A stretch of DNA of 64,000 nucleotides, taken from positions 1 through 64,000 of the forward strand of contig CALUDO010000003.1 of assembly GCA_943914835.1 (NCBI GenBank). Reading direction: 5' to 3'. Of the stretch, positions 52,204-60,249 are shown in pieces (the first letter of the stretch is position 1; each line of letters starts with the position of its first letter). The position numbers and the translations under genes are program-made. This DNA comes from an uncultured Eremococcus sp. Lineage in GTDB: Bacteria; Bacillota; Bacilli; Lactobacillales; Aerococcaceae. The notes under the pieces were generated by a model. That model was not told where the DNA came from. It was given only the letters and a program-made list of their open reading frames with translations, and searched no databases.

Positions 52204-53232
52204 TTATTTAACAGCTTCTGCCCAATCAGTTACTTCACCTAAGAAGATTTGTTTGATTGTGTCTAATTTAAGATCTTCAGCAGGGTTTTCAGAGTTAACA
52301 ACAACTGCGATACCATCAATCGCAATAACATCTGAATCTAATGCTGCATTTTCATCTTCAGATAATTCACGAGAAGCCATACCTAAGTCAGCAGTTCCGT
52401 CTTGAGCTGCTTCCATACCTGCAGATGAACCGTTTGAAGTGATGTTGATAGTCACTTTATCGTTCAATTTCATGTATTCTTCTGCTAATTTTTCCATTAG
52501 AGGAGATACAGAAGTAGAACCAACCACTTCGATAGTTCCTTCTAGACCAGCTGCTTCGTAAGAAGGTAATTCAGCGCCTTCTTCTGAAGATGCTTCCTCA
52601 GTTGATTCTTCTTCAGTTGATTCTTCTGAAGTTTCTTCTTCAGTAGATTCTTCTGAAGTTGCTTCTTCAGTAGATTCTTCTTCAGTAGATTCTTCTGAAG
52701 TTGCTTCTTCAGTAGATTCTTCTGAAGTTTCTTCTTCATTAGTTCCAGCAGAAGAGATGTATCCTTCTTCTTCTACAATAGCTTGACCTTCAGCTGAATG
52801 AATATAAGTTAAGAAGTCAGAAGCAACATCTGACATTTCGTTATCTTTACTCCAAGCTACGTTAAATGGACGAGCGATAGCATAGTCTCCAGACTTGATG
52901 TTTTCAGGAGTTGCTTCAACACCATCAACCTTAACAGCTTTGACTGAATCATCTAGAGATCCTAAAGAGATGTAACCAATTGCTTGAGCATCTCCAGCAA
53001 CAGTTGTCATAACTCCATTAGTTGAGTTTTGAATTGATGCTGATTGAACAGTCATATCATCGTCGTTTTCATCTACAACACCAACGATTTCAACGAAAGC
53101 TCCACGAGTACCTGAACCATCTTCACGTGAAATTACGTTGATAGCTCCTTCTTGAGCGAAAACAGGGGCAACTGCAGATAGTACTAATCCAGCGGTTGCA
53201 AGAACTGGCATTGCTTTTAGTGATTTTTTCAT
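52204..53232 (-). CDS. pstS: Phosphate-binding PstS-type protein with permuted domain halves
   Basis: 342 residues. Signal peptide 1-26 (VAPVFA then QEG) with no lipobox; the protein has no cysteine at all. Residues 30-160 match the second half of canonical PstS-like proteins (INVISREDGSGTRGAFVEI, NAVM-like TNGVMTTVAG, AIGYISLGSL, SGDYAIARPFN, GQAIVEEEGYI). Residues 163-220 are an acidic Glu/Ser/Thr repeat. Residues 230-342 match the first half (IEVVGSTSVSPLMEKLAEEY, SNGSSAGMEAAQDGTADLG, MASRELSEDE, TIKQIFLGEVTDW). All phosphate-ligand motifs are thus present but in swapped order. Adjacent to phoU and Pho-type boxes. It could be a true circular permutation or a rearranged pair. Confidence 0.85.
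   Translation of the reverse strand: MKKSLKAMPVLATAGLVLSAVAPVFAQEGAINVISREDGSGTRGAFVEIVGVVDENDDDMTVQSASIQNSTNGVMTTVAGDAQAIGYISLGSLDDSVKAVKVDGVEATPENIKSGDYAIARPFNVAWSKDNEMSDVASDFLTYIHSAEGQAIVEEEGYISSAGTNEEETSEESTEEATSEESTEEESTEEATSEESTEEETSEESTEEESTEEASSEEGAELPSYEAAGLEGTIEVVGSTSVSPLMEKLAEEYMKLNDKVTINITSNGSSAGMEAAQDGTADLGMASRELSEDENAALDSDVIAIDGIAVVVNSENPAEDLKLDTIKQIFLGEVTDWAEAVK
52582..52740 (-). repeat. Glu/Ser/Thr-coding tandem repeat inside pstS
   Basis: About 50 codons of imperfect units such as EESTEEATSEESTEEESTEE joining the two halves of PstS. Near-identical units of 24-33 nt (GATTCTTCTGAAG-type on the plus strand) could change number by slippage without breaking the frame. Confidence 0.85.
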
Positions 53233-53319
53233 GTTAAAAAATCTCTCCTTTTATTTTTTACAAAAACAACAAACAACTACTAATCACTCGTATGATGATT
53301 TCTCATCTATACAAGAATC

Positions 53320-53373
53320 AGTATACCACCCTAATATAAATTCAATGTAAATCTATTGTAAATTTATTGTAAA
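53320..53373 (-). promoter_or_regulatory. Pho-box promoter of pstS
   Basis: Four direct repeats on the minus strand: TTTACA (53368-53373), TTTACA (53357-53362), TTTACA (53346-53351), TTTATA (53335-53340), spaced exactly 11 nt. The last ends 9 nt before an extended -10 TGG-TATACT (53320-53325), so the proximal repeats replace the -35, as in PhoP-activated promoters. Confidence 0.8.
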
Positions 53374-53386
53374 TTATTAGGTTGGC

Positions 53387-54043
53387 TTAATTCAATTCTA
53401 CTATAGCTCCGGTCTTCATATAAATGATTTGCTCACAAATATTAGAAACATAGTCTCCAATCCGCTCCAAGTTATTGGCAATACCGATGTAAGAGATTCC
53501 CAAAGGAACAACTTCAGTATTATATTCCATTCGCTTAGATGACTCACGATACATCTTCTTCAATAAGGCATCTACTTCTGCATCTTTGGCAGCAATTTGG
53601 TTGGCTTGGTCAACATCTACAGCTGCCAGAGCTTCGATAACACTGGATAACATGTCTCCCACTGGTTGAGCCATCTGTCTGACAATGTCATCTAATTCTT
53701 CAACGTCAGAGTTATCATCTGTTTGGCGAATAACAGCTTTAGCAATTGAGACAGCGTGGTCAGCTAAGCGTTCAAAATCATTAGATGAAATCAAAGCTGC
53801 AAAGACCCGTCTTAAATCATCTGCCACCGGTTGTTGTAAGGCAATAATCTTGTAAGCTGTTTGCTCAATCTCAATGGTTAAATTATTAATATGTAAGTCA
53901 TCTGCGACAAGTTGCTCTGCTAGATCCTTATCACGTTCATAAAAGGCCTTCAAAGCCTTATGAAATGCTTCATTGGCGGCATTTCCAAGACGAGTAATAT
54001 CACTTGATAGGGCCACTAATTCTTCTTCAAATTGTGTTCTCAT
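53387..54043 (-). CDS. phoU: PhoU, phosphate transport regulator
   Basis: 218 residues, all-helical PhoU repeat (two three-helix bundles): MRTQFEEELVALSSDITRLG, metal-binding acidic clusters DFERLADHAVSIAK and NNLERIGDYVSNICE. Links the Pst transporter to the PhoR kinase and limits phosphate uptake. Follows pstB by 24 nt; pstS comes next with its own promoter. Confidence 0.96.
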   Translation of the reverse strand: MRTQFEEELVALSSDITRLGNAANEAFHKALKAFYERDKDLAEQLVADDLHINNLTIEIEQTAYKIIALQQPVADDLRRVFAALISSNDFERLADHAVSIAKAVIRQTDDNSDVEELDDIVRQMAQPVGDMLSSVIEALAAVDVDQANQIAAKDAEVDALLKKMYRESSKRMEYNTEVVPLGISYIGIANNLERIGDYVSNICEQIIYMKTGAIVELN

Positions 54044-54067
54044 TATTTTACCTCCATTGCCTTAGAA

Positions 54068-54829
54068 TTATCCGAAACGACCAGAAATGTAATCATTTGT
54101 TCTTTGATCCACAGGGGTTGAGAAGATCTTTTCAGTTTCATCAAACTCAACCACTTCCCCTGTTAAGAAGAAGGCTGTCTTATCAGAAATCCGAGCCGCT
54201 TGTTGCATGTTATGGGTTACAATTACCACAGTATATTTATCCTTCAGATCATGAACCAATTCTTCAATTTTGTTGGTTGAAATAGGGTCCAAGGCAGAGG
54301 TAGGTTCATCCATTAACAAGACTTCAGGATTGTTGGCAATAGCGCGAGCAATACAAATACGTTGTTGTTGCCCTCCGGAAATATCCGTCGCCTTACGGTC
54401 TAGTTTATCCTTAACTTCATCCCAGATAGCCGCACCACGAAGACTCTCTTCCACAATTTGGTCTAGCTCTTTACTATCTTTAATACCATGGGTACGTGGA
54501 CCATAAGCAATGTTATCGTAGATTGATTTAGGAAAGGGGTTAGGATGTTGGAATACCATTCCTACCCGACGACGAAGAACATTGACATCATAATTTTTTT
54601 GGTAGATATCTTCTCCATCTAGCTCAATCAGACCATCCACCTTAGCCCCTGGAACAAGGTCTTGCATTCGATTCAAGGTTTTTAGAAAGGTAGACTTCCC
54701 ACACCCTGAAGGACCAATAAAGGCTGTCACTAGGTTCTCTTCAATTTCCATATTGATGTTTTTCAAGGCGTGAAAGTCGCCATAATGAAAGTCTAAATCT
54801 TTGATGTTAAATTTAATCGGTTTTGTCAT
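54068..54829 (-). CDS. pstB: Phosphate ABC transporter ATP-binding protein
   Basis: 253 residues. Walker A FIGPSGCGKSTFLKTLNRMQ, Q-loop, signature DISGGQQQRICIARAIAN, Walker B VLLMDEPTSALDPIST, H-loop VTHNMQQAARIS. The FHALKNINMEI and NRMQD motifs are PstB-specific. Two nt after pstA. Confidence 0.97.
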   Translation of the reverse strand: MTKPIKFNIKDLDFHYGDFHALKNINMEIEENLVTAFIGPSGCGKSTFLKTLNRMQDLVPGAKVDGLIELDGEDIYQKNYDVNVLRRRVGMVFQHPNPFPKSIYDNIAYGPRTHGIKDSKELDQIVEESLRGAAIWDEVKDKLDRKATDISGGQQQRICIARAIANNPEVLLMDEPTSALDPISTNKIEELVHDLKDKYTVVIVTHNMQQAARISDKTAFFLTGEVVEFDETEKIFSTPVDQRTNDYISGRFG

Positions 54830-54831
54830 GT

Positions 54832-55650
54832 TTATTTTCCTCCTGCGCCTAATTTATTACTTAACCAAGTTGAGAATGCATTAACTATTAAGACAATGAT
54901 AACTAAGACTGTGGCTGTTGAGTACGCCTCTTGAACGTGGAAACCTTCTTGGGACAGGACATACATGTGAACCGCTAGTGTCCGACCAGAATCTGATAGT
55001 CGGGTTAACATAGATGAGGAAGACCCAAGAGTGTAAATTAAAGCAGCTGATTCGCCAACAATCCGTCCGATAGCAAGAATAACACCAGACAAAATCCCTG
55101 GCATAGCTACAGGAAGAACGACTGTAAAGATTGTCCGTAATTTACCGGCTCCCAAGGCCAGTGACCCCATACGTAATTCATCATTAACCGACAAAAGAGC
55201 TTCTTCTGTGGATGAAATAATAATTGGTAAAATCATAATCGTGATTGTCAGAATCCCAGCTGTGTGAGAGTAACCTTCTTTTAATTGGATAACAAAGAAA
55301 AGCATCCCAAACAGACCGTATACGATTGAAGGAACAGCCGCCAAGGTATCCGTCGCTAATCGAATTAGAGAGAGAAATTTATTCTTACGATCAGCATATT
55401 CTACCAAGTAGAAACCTGTAAAAACACCAATTGGCACTGCAATGAGTAGAGACAGGAGAACGATAACTAGGGTCGAAATAATCGCTGGCATCATTGACAC
55501 GTTTTGTGTAGTGTAGTGCCACGCAAACATTTCCAGATTAAGGGAAGGAATTCCTTTATATAGGATGAATCCGACAATAAAAAGGAGGATAAACAAGGTG
55601 AATAAACCAGATAACCAAACTAGGCCTTTAACTAATCCATTCTTCTTCAT
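54832..55650 (-). CDS. pstA: Phosphate ABC transporter permease PstA
   Basis: 272 residues, six membrane helices. DTLAAVPSIVYGLFGMLFF and the permease EAA-like loop ELRMGSLALGAGKLRTIF identify it. Forms the channel with PstC. Two nt after pstC. Confidence 0.96.
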   Translation of the reverse strand: MKKNGLVKGLVWLSGLFTLFILLFIVGFILYKGIPSLNLEMFAWHYTTQNVSMMPAIISTLVIVLLSLLIAVPIGVFTGFYLVEYADRKNKFLSLIRLATDTLAAVPSIVYGLFGMLFFVIQLKEGYSHTAGILTITIMILPIIISSTEEALLSVNDELRMGSLALGAGKLRTIFTVVLPVAMPGILSGVILAIGRIVGESAALIYTLGSSSSMLTRLSDSGRTLAVHMYVLSQEGFHVQEAYSTATVLVIIVLIVNAFSTWLSNKLGAGGK

Positions 55651-55652
55651 TC

Positions 55653-56519
55653 CTAGTCATCTCCTTTCGACTTAACAAACATGAAGACCGCATTAATAAT
55701 GATAATAAATACAAAGAGAACAACGGAAGTCGCAATCAGCGCTTCCCGGTGACGACCATGAGCATAACCCATTTCTAGTACAATATTGGTAGTCAAGGTC
55801 CGAACACCTGAACCTAATCCCTTTGTTGGAAGCATAGGTTGGTTCCCAGTCACCAAGATAACCGCCATGGTTTCACCAATGGCCCGACCAATTCCTAAAA
55901 TAATAGCCGATAGGATTCCTGATTTAGCCGCTGGAACCACCACATTCATAACAGATCGCTCATGCGTTGCTCCCAAACCGATTGAAGCTGAATAGTAAGA
56001 CCCTGGCACTGCTCTTAAGGCTGATTCAGACAAGCCAATAATAGTAGGCAGGATCATAATACCTAAGAGGATTGAAGCAGTGAAGATGTTCATCCCTGTT
56101 CCTCCAAAAATATCCCTAGAAATAGGCACAAAAATTTGCAAAGCAAAGAAACCATATACAATGGATGGGATAGCCGCCATCAAATTAATCGCTGGTTTTG
56201 CTAACCGATATAATTTTGGGGGACAGAAGAAGGCCATAAAGACAGCTGTCAAAATACCGATAGGGACCCCAACAATAACTGCACCCAAGGTCACTATAAT
56301 TGATCCCACAATCATTGGGAAAATCCCAAATTGGGCATTCGATGCTGTCGGACGCCATACTTGACCGAATAAGAAATTGCCTACGCCTTCCTCCATAATA
56401 AAAGGTAGACCACCCTTGAAAATAAAGTAAAAAATCAAGATGATCGACACTATGGACAAGGAAGCACAGAGGACAAAAACATATTTCATAAATGTTTCTT
56501 TGAAATCACTACTGGACAT
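55653..56519 (-). CDS. pstC: Phosphate ABC transporter permease PstC
   Basis: 288 residues from the ATG at 56519 (MSSSDFKETFMKYVFVLCAS), which has GAGGAG upstream; an ATG five codons earlier overlaps that site. Six membrane helices with NLMAAIPSIVYGFFALQIF and the loop ALRAVPGSYYSASIGLGATH. First gene of pstC-pstA-pstB-phoU; pstS is not first as is usual, but distal to phoU. Confidence 0.96.
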   Translation of the reverse strand: MSSSDFKETFMKYVFVLCASLSIVSIILIFYFIFKGGLPFIMEEGVGNFLFGQVWRPTASNAQFGIFPMIVGSIIVTLGAVIVGVPIGILTAVFMAFFCPPKLYRLAKPAINLMAAIPSIVYGFFALQIFVPISRDIFGGTGMNIFTASILLGIMILPTIIGLSESALRAVPGSYYSASIGLGATHERSVMNVVVPAAKSGILSAIILGIGRAIGETMAVILVTGNQPMLPTKGLGSGVRTLTTNIVLEMGYAHGRHREALIATSVVLFVFIIIINAVFMFVKSKGDD

Positions 56520-56571
56520 ACAAATTCTCCTCATTTAATTTTTTCGGACTTTATTCAAAGTAACCATACTC

Positions 56572-56614
56572 ATTGTACCTGCCCATTGTAAAAGCAATGT
56601 AAATTTTATGTAAA
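56572..56614 (-). promoter_or_regulatory. Pho-box promoter of pstCAB-phoU
   Basis: Three direct repeats TTTACA on the minus strand (56609-56614, 56598-56603, 56587-56592) at exact 11-nt spacing; the last ends 9 nt before -10 TACAAT (56572-56577). Same geometry as at pstS. Two further TTTACA copies in the opposite orientation (56630-56635, 56642-56647; 12-nt spacing) lie upstream. Confidence 0.8.
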
Positions 56615-56666
56615 GTTGAAGCTTTTTTCTTTACATAACCGTTTACATTGCTTTATTTGTATTTAT

Positions 56667-58385
56667 TTAATTTTTCGGCAGGAAGACTTTAAAGGTCGAC
56701 CCCTTACCCACTTGACTTGACACTGTAATAGTACCACCTAGTAGTTTAACTAAGTTACGAACAATAGATAGCCCCAAGCCAGTTCCACCAGAGTTTCGAC
56801 TTCGACCTTTATCCACTCGGTAGAAACGTTCAAAAATCCGTTCTTGATCTTCTTCAGGGATACCGATTCCTGTATCGGATACCTGGATTAAGAAGCCATC
56901 CGTTACTTCCTCGACAGCCAAGAGGAGCTCGCCCCCCTGTTCAGAGTAGTTAATCGCATTGTCAATTAAATTAGTCATGATTTGTTCTACTCGATGTTGG
57001 TTGCTATGGATAGGCAAGTGGCTCTTGTTAGAACTGAAATTCGTCTTGATATCTTTGTCCGTAACTTTTTTATCAAATAGCTTAAGAATTGTTTGACCAC
57101 TTTCTACTAGATCAAAGACCTTGCCTTCTAAAGGCTCGTCCTTTTTTTCAACCCGAGAAAGTTCCAAGATATCACCAATGATAACTTCTAAGCGGTGACT
57201 TTCTTTAGCAATAATACTCACAAACTGTTTGGCTAGGGTGGGATCATCTAAGGCCCCATCCAAAAGGGTTTCCGAAAATCCCTTGATAGCAGTCACTGGT
57301 GTCCGTAATTCATGTGACGCATTGGCAACAAATTCAGTTCGAATCGTCTCCAACTTCCGATTCCGGGTAATATCATAGAGCAAAACCAGGATAGATCGAT
57401 GAGCCTCAGTTTGAAGGCCGAACTGATAAGGGATGATATTCACATCAATCATGCGAGACTCAGGGATATAGAATTCAATTTCTTCCTGTATCCGCTGACC
57501 ATCCACCTGGACTGTTTCAATAAGCTCCACTAAACGAACCGATTGAATGAGGGCATCAAAAGGTCGGTCCACCATTCGCGTCTTCAAATTTAAAATCGAC
57601 AAGGCTTCGGGATTAATAATCTCAATCTGATCGTTTTCATCAATCAGAACGACTCCCAAGTTGAGATGGTCCAGTAAGAGAGCCAATCGACCTTCACTAT
57701 CCTTATACTTCTGAGACTCTTCCTTGACGCGGTCAACCAAGTTGCCGGCCGCCTCATCTAAGTCCGTGATACTGGCTAAATTACTTGAAATTGATCGGTA
57801 AGAAAAGTCACTTGCCATGGACGTGTTCAATTGATTAGACATTTGCCGAACAGGTTTGGTAATACATTGATAAATAAGAATCCGCCCAAGTACAAAAATG
57901 ACAGCAATAATTAGCGCTAAGTATAATTTAATCTTCTGAAACAAAGCATTCAACACTGTAAAATATTTTTGCGGATAGAGTAAATATTGAGGAGGTCGCT
58001 GGGCTGGGGCTGGATACTTCTGCCAGTATATCCCTTTTAATTCACCCACCTCCGCTTGGGATGACAAAATATGTTCTTCCACTTGATTGGGGGTCATAGG
58101 GCTTGAGCGAACCAAGTCTGACTGACCCACAACCAAAAAATTGGCATCCGTCTTGGTTTCTAATGGATAAAGTTCAGAAGCTAGGATTTGATGTACTGCA
58201 GCCGATAGTTGATCATCATTAGTATCTACTATGACCCATTGCTTAATCTCATCTCGCAATTGTTCCTGAATGACTCGACTTTCAATCTGGTCCAAGCAAA
58301 AGAATAAAGCTAGGTAAAGAATAAACAGAAACAGAAAGAGGCGTAAAAAAGACCAAGAAACCAACCGTCTTTGCCAGGGTCTCAT
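56667..58385 (-). CDS. phoR: PhoR-type sensor histidine kinase
   Basis: 572 residues. Membrane helices at about 12-31 and 153-172 around a short extracytoplasmic domain, HAMP-like linker, PAS domain (about 235-340), HisKA with His358 (FVANASHELRTPVTAIKGF), ATPase with NLIDNAINYSEQGG, DTGIGIPEED and GGTGLGLSIVRNLV. ATG overlaps the phoP stop (4 nt). Its place next to the pst operon and Pho boxes supports phosphate sensing; WalK shares the PAS-HisKA layout. Confidence 0.9.
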   Translation of the reverse strand: MRPWQRRLVSWSFLRLFLFLFILYLALFFCLDQIESRVIQEQLRDEIKQWVIVDTNDDQLSAAVHQILASELYPLETKTDANFLVVGQSDLVRSSPMTPNQVEEHILSSQAEVGELKGIYWQKYPAPAQRPPQYLLYPQKYFTVLNALFQKIKLYLALIIAVIFVLGRILIYQCITKPVRQMSNQLNTSMASDFSYRSISSNLASITDLDEAAGNLVDRVKEESQKYKDSEGRLALLLDHLNLGVVLIDENDQIEIINPEALSILNLKTRMVDRPFDALIQSVRLVELIETVQVDGQRIQEEIEFYIPESRMIDVNIIPYQFGLQTEAHRSILVLLYDITRNRKLETIRTEFVANASHELRTPVTAIKGFSETLLDGALDDPTLAKQFVSIIAKESHRLEVIIGDILELSRVEKKDEPLEGKVFDLVESGQTILKLFDKKVTDKDIKTNFSSNKSHLPIHSNQHRVEQIMTNLIDNAINYSEQGGELLLAVEEVTDGFLIQVSDTGIGIPEEDQERIFERFYRVDKGRSRNSGGTGLGLSIVRNLVKLLGGTITVSSQVGKGSTFKVFLPKN

Positions 58386-59188
58386 TCTTCTGGCACCTCA
58401 AACTTATAACCAAATCCCCGCATAGTCTTGATGTATTTAGGATGTCTAGAATTCTCCTCGATTTTCTCCCGCAAGTGACTAATGTGTACATCAACAATTC
58501 GTGTCTCACCTACATAGTCGAAATCCCAAATCGAGGTTAAAAGTTGTTCTCTAGACAGAATGCGCCCCTTACGGGTCACCATATAAACTAAAAGCTCAAA
58601 TTCTTTCGGAGTAATGTCTACTTTCTCTTCACGCACCCTTACTTCATAGTGTTCAGGGTAAATCTCGATATCCCCCACTCGAATTAAACGGCTTTCTTTA
58701 GTAATTTTGTTCCCTATACCCAATTCTATATTCTTCTCATACTCGTGGCGAAGTTGTTCCAATTCAATATCCACTGCTTCTTGATGCGTTTCTTCTTTCT
58801 CCTGAGGACTGATCACTCCCCGAGCTCTAGTCCGCCGTTGAATGGCTTTGATTCGCGCAATGACTTCCCTTGGGCTAAAGGGTTTGGTCATATAATCATC
58901 CGCTCCCAACTCCAAGCCAATGACCTTATCATATTCTTCATCTTTGGCAGTTAACATCAAAATAGGTGTCTCCACTCCATTCTGGCGAACCTTTCGACAA
59001 ATATCCATCCCATCCATTCCAGGCAACATTACATCCAGGATAATAAAGTCAAAGGTCCCATCACTAATCATTTGATAGGCCTGACTTCCATTATCAACAC
59101 TTGATACCTGGTAGCCGGCTTGCTTCAAATTATATTCCAATAAGGTTAGAATCGATGCTTCGTCATCAACAATGAGGATATGTTCCAT
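58382..59188 (-). CDS. phoP: PhoP-type response regulator
   Basis: 268 residues from the ATG at 59188 (MEHILIVDDEASILTLLEYN); 31 upstream codons overlap the promoter. Receiver with Asp52 (FIILDVMLPGMDG), MLTAKD, winged helix with ITPKEFELLVYMVTRKGRI and DVHISHLREKI. About 28 residues longer than B. subtilis PhoP because of an extended acidic linker (roughly 125-165, SPQEKEETHQEAVDIELEQL region). Likely binds the TTTACA repeats at pstC and pstS. Confidence 0.9.
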   Translation of the reverse strand: MEHILIVDDEASILTLLEYNLKQAGYQVSSVDNGSQAYQMISDGTFDFIILDVMLPGMDGMDICRKVRQNGVETPILMLTAKDEEYDKVIGLELGADDYMTKPFSPREVIARIKAIQRRTRARGVISPQEKEETHQEAVDIELEQLRHEYEKNIELGIGNKITKESRLIRVGDIEIYPEHYEVRVREEKVDITPKEFELLVYMVTRKGRILSREQLLTSIWDFDYVGETRIVDVHISHLREKIEENSRHPKYIKTMRGFGYKFEVPEE

Positions 59189-59226
59189 CACGAATCCCTC
59201 TTTCCTGGCAAATTTTCTTCTTTTCA

Positions 59227-59255
59227 ATCTTACCAAACTCCTAGAATTTTTGAAA
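59227..59255 (-). promoter_or_regulatory. Promoter of phoPR
   Basis: Extended -10 TGG-TAAGAT (59227-59232) with a weak -35 TTTCAA (59250-59255) at 17 nt, minus strand. Confidence 0.5.
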
Positions 59256-59271
59256 CAATGACTCCCTAAGA

Positions 59272-59322
59272 CAAAAAACAACCCTCAGTCAGCTAGGCTC
59301 CAAACCACTAGCAACTGAGGGT
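59272..59322 (-). terminator. Terminator after ftsX
   Basis: Outer stem ACCCTCAGT / ACTGAGGGT (59281-59289 with 59314-59322) and inner CTAG pairing, T-rich tail on the minus strand. Confidence 0.88.
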
Positions 59323-59358
59323 GTTTATAATCATTGACTAAATAGCCAACACTGTGCT

Positions 59359-60249
59359 TTAAATTCTTAAGTATCGTTTGGTAGATCTTCTTGCTCCATA
59401 TATTCCCAGGAAGCTACCTACAAGTAGAAGTCCTGCTCCAAGGTACCAAAGCAGGGGCCAAATAGAGACGAAATGAATAATCCGAGCCCCAAAAAGATCA
59501 ATAGTAGCGGATTGAAATCCATTATAAATAGCATAAAGTAAAACAGTCGCTAGGACCGCACTCAAGATTCCCATAAAGAGTCCTTCATAAACAAAAGGGG
59601 CCCGAATGTATCCTTTACTTGCTCCAACTAGACGCATAATATCAATCTCTTGGCCTCGGGCATGAATAGTTAAACGAATGGTGTTGGATATCAAAAGAAT
59701 AGCGATGACAACGAGGATGGCAGCTAGTAGCGCCAGAACAATGCGCGCCACATTAATGGTTTGGAGAAGGTTTTCGGTGTCGATGTCCCCGTAGGTTACC
59801 TCAAGAGCGTATGGGAATTCAGCAATCTTATCCCGGACTTCTTTAAGGTACTGGGTATCATCCACATCGACCAAGAAGACATTATAGAAGGGATTGGAGT
59901 CTCCACTGAACAGTTCAAATTCCTCTCCCATCTGATCCACTAGGGAATCATATTCTTCTTCCTTGCTCCGATAGCTCACTTGGGCTACGTGGTCAATCCC
60001 TTCTATATCTTCTTTCAGCTTGGCCTCATCTTCCGAACTTGCAGCCAGGTCGATATGGGTTCGTATCTTGACTCCTTCTTCAATATCTTGAGTCACTTGG
60101 TCAATATTTTGAACCAAGAGGACAAAGCCTCCCATCATAATCAAAGTCAAGGTCATTGTCAGAAGGGTTGCAATGGTCATCCAACCATTGCGAAAGAGAT
60201 TACGAAAAGCATCCCGAATATGTCTAAAGAAATTACGCAAGAATGTCAT
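59359..60249 (-). CDS. ftsX: Cell-division ABC transporter permease FtsX
   Basis: 296 residues. Cytoplasmic N-terminus, first helix at about 22-44, a large extracellular loop (about 45-165), then three helices, the FtsX topology. The loop normally contacts a peptidoglycan hydrolase (PcsB in streptococci, CwlO in Bacillus); the NlpC/P60 coiled-coil protein at 30178-31833 is a natural candidate. Overlaps ftsE by 4 nt. Confidence 0.95.
   Translation of the reverse strand: MTFLRNFFRHIRDAFRNLFRNGWMTIATLLTMTLTLIMMGGFVLLVQNIDQVTQDIEEGVKIRTHIDLAASSEDEAKLKEDIEGIDHVAQVSYRSKEEEYDSLVDQMGEEFELFSGDSNPFYNVFLVDVDDTQYLKEVRDKIAEFPYALEVTYGDIDTENLLQTINVARIVLALLAAILVVIAILLISNTIRLTIHARGQEIDIMRLVGASKGYIRAPFVYEGLFMGILSAVLATVLLYAIYNGFQSATIDLFGARIIHFVSIWPLLWYLGAGLLLVGSFLGIYGARRSTKRYLRI

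Noticed and set aside
52542..52739. 65-residue Lys/Leu/Asn-rich frame
   Set aside because: It is an out-of-frame reading of the Glu/Ser/Thr repeat of pstS; no start signals.
52582..52740. Short tandem repeats as a CRISPR array
   Set aside because: The units are contiguous, in frame and coding, with no unique spacers of constant size.
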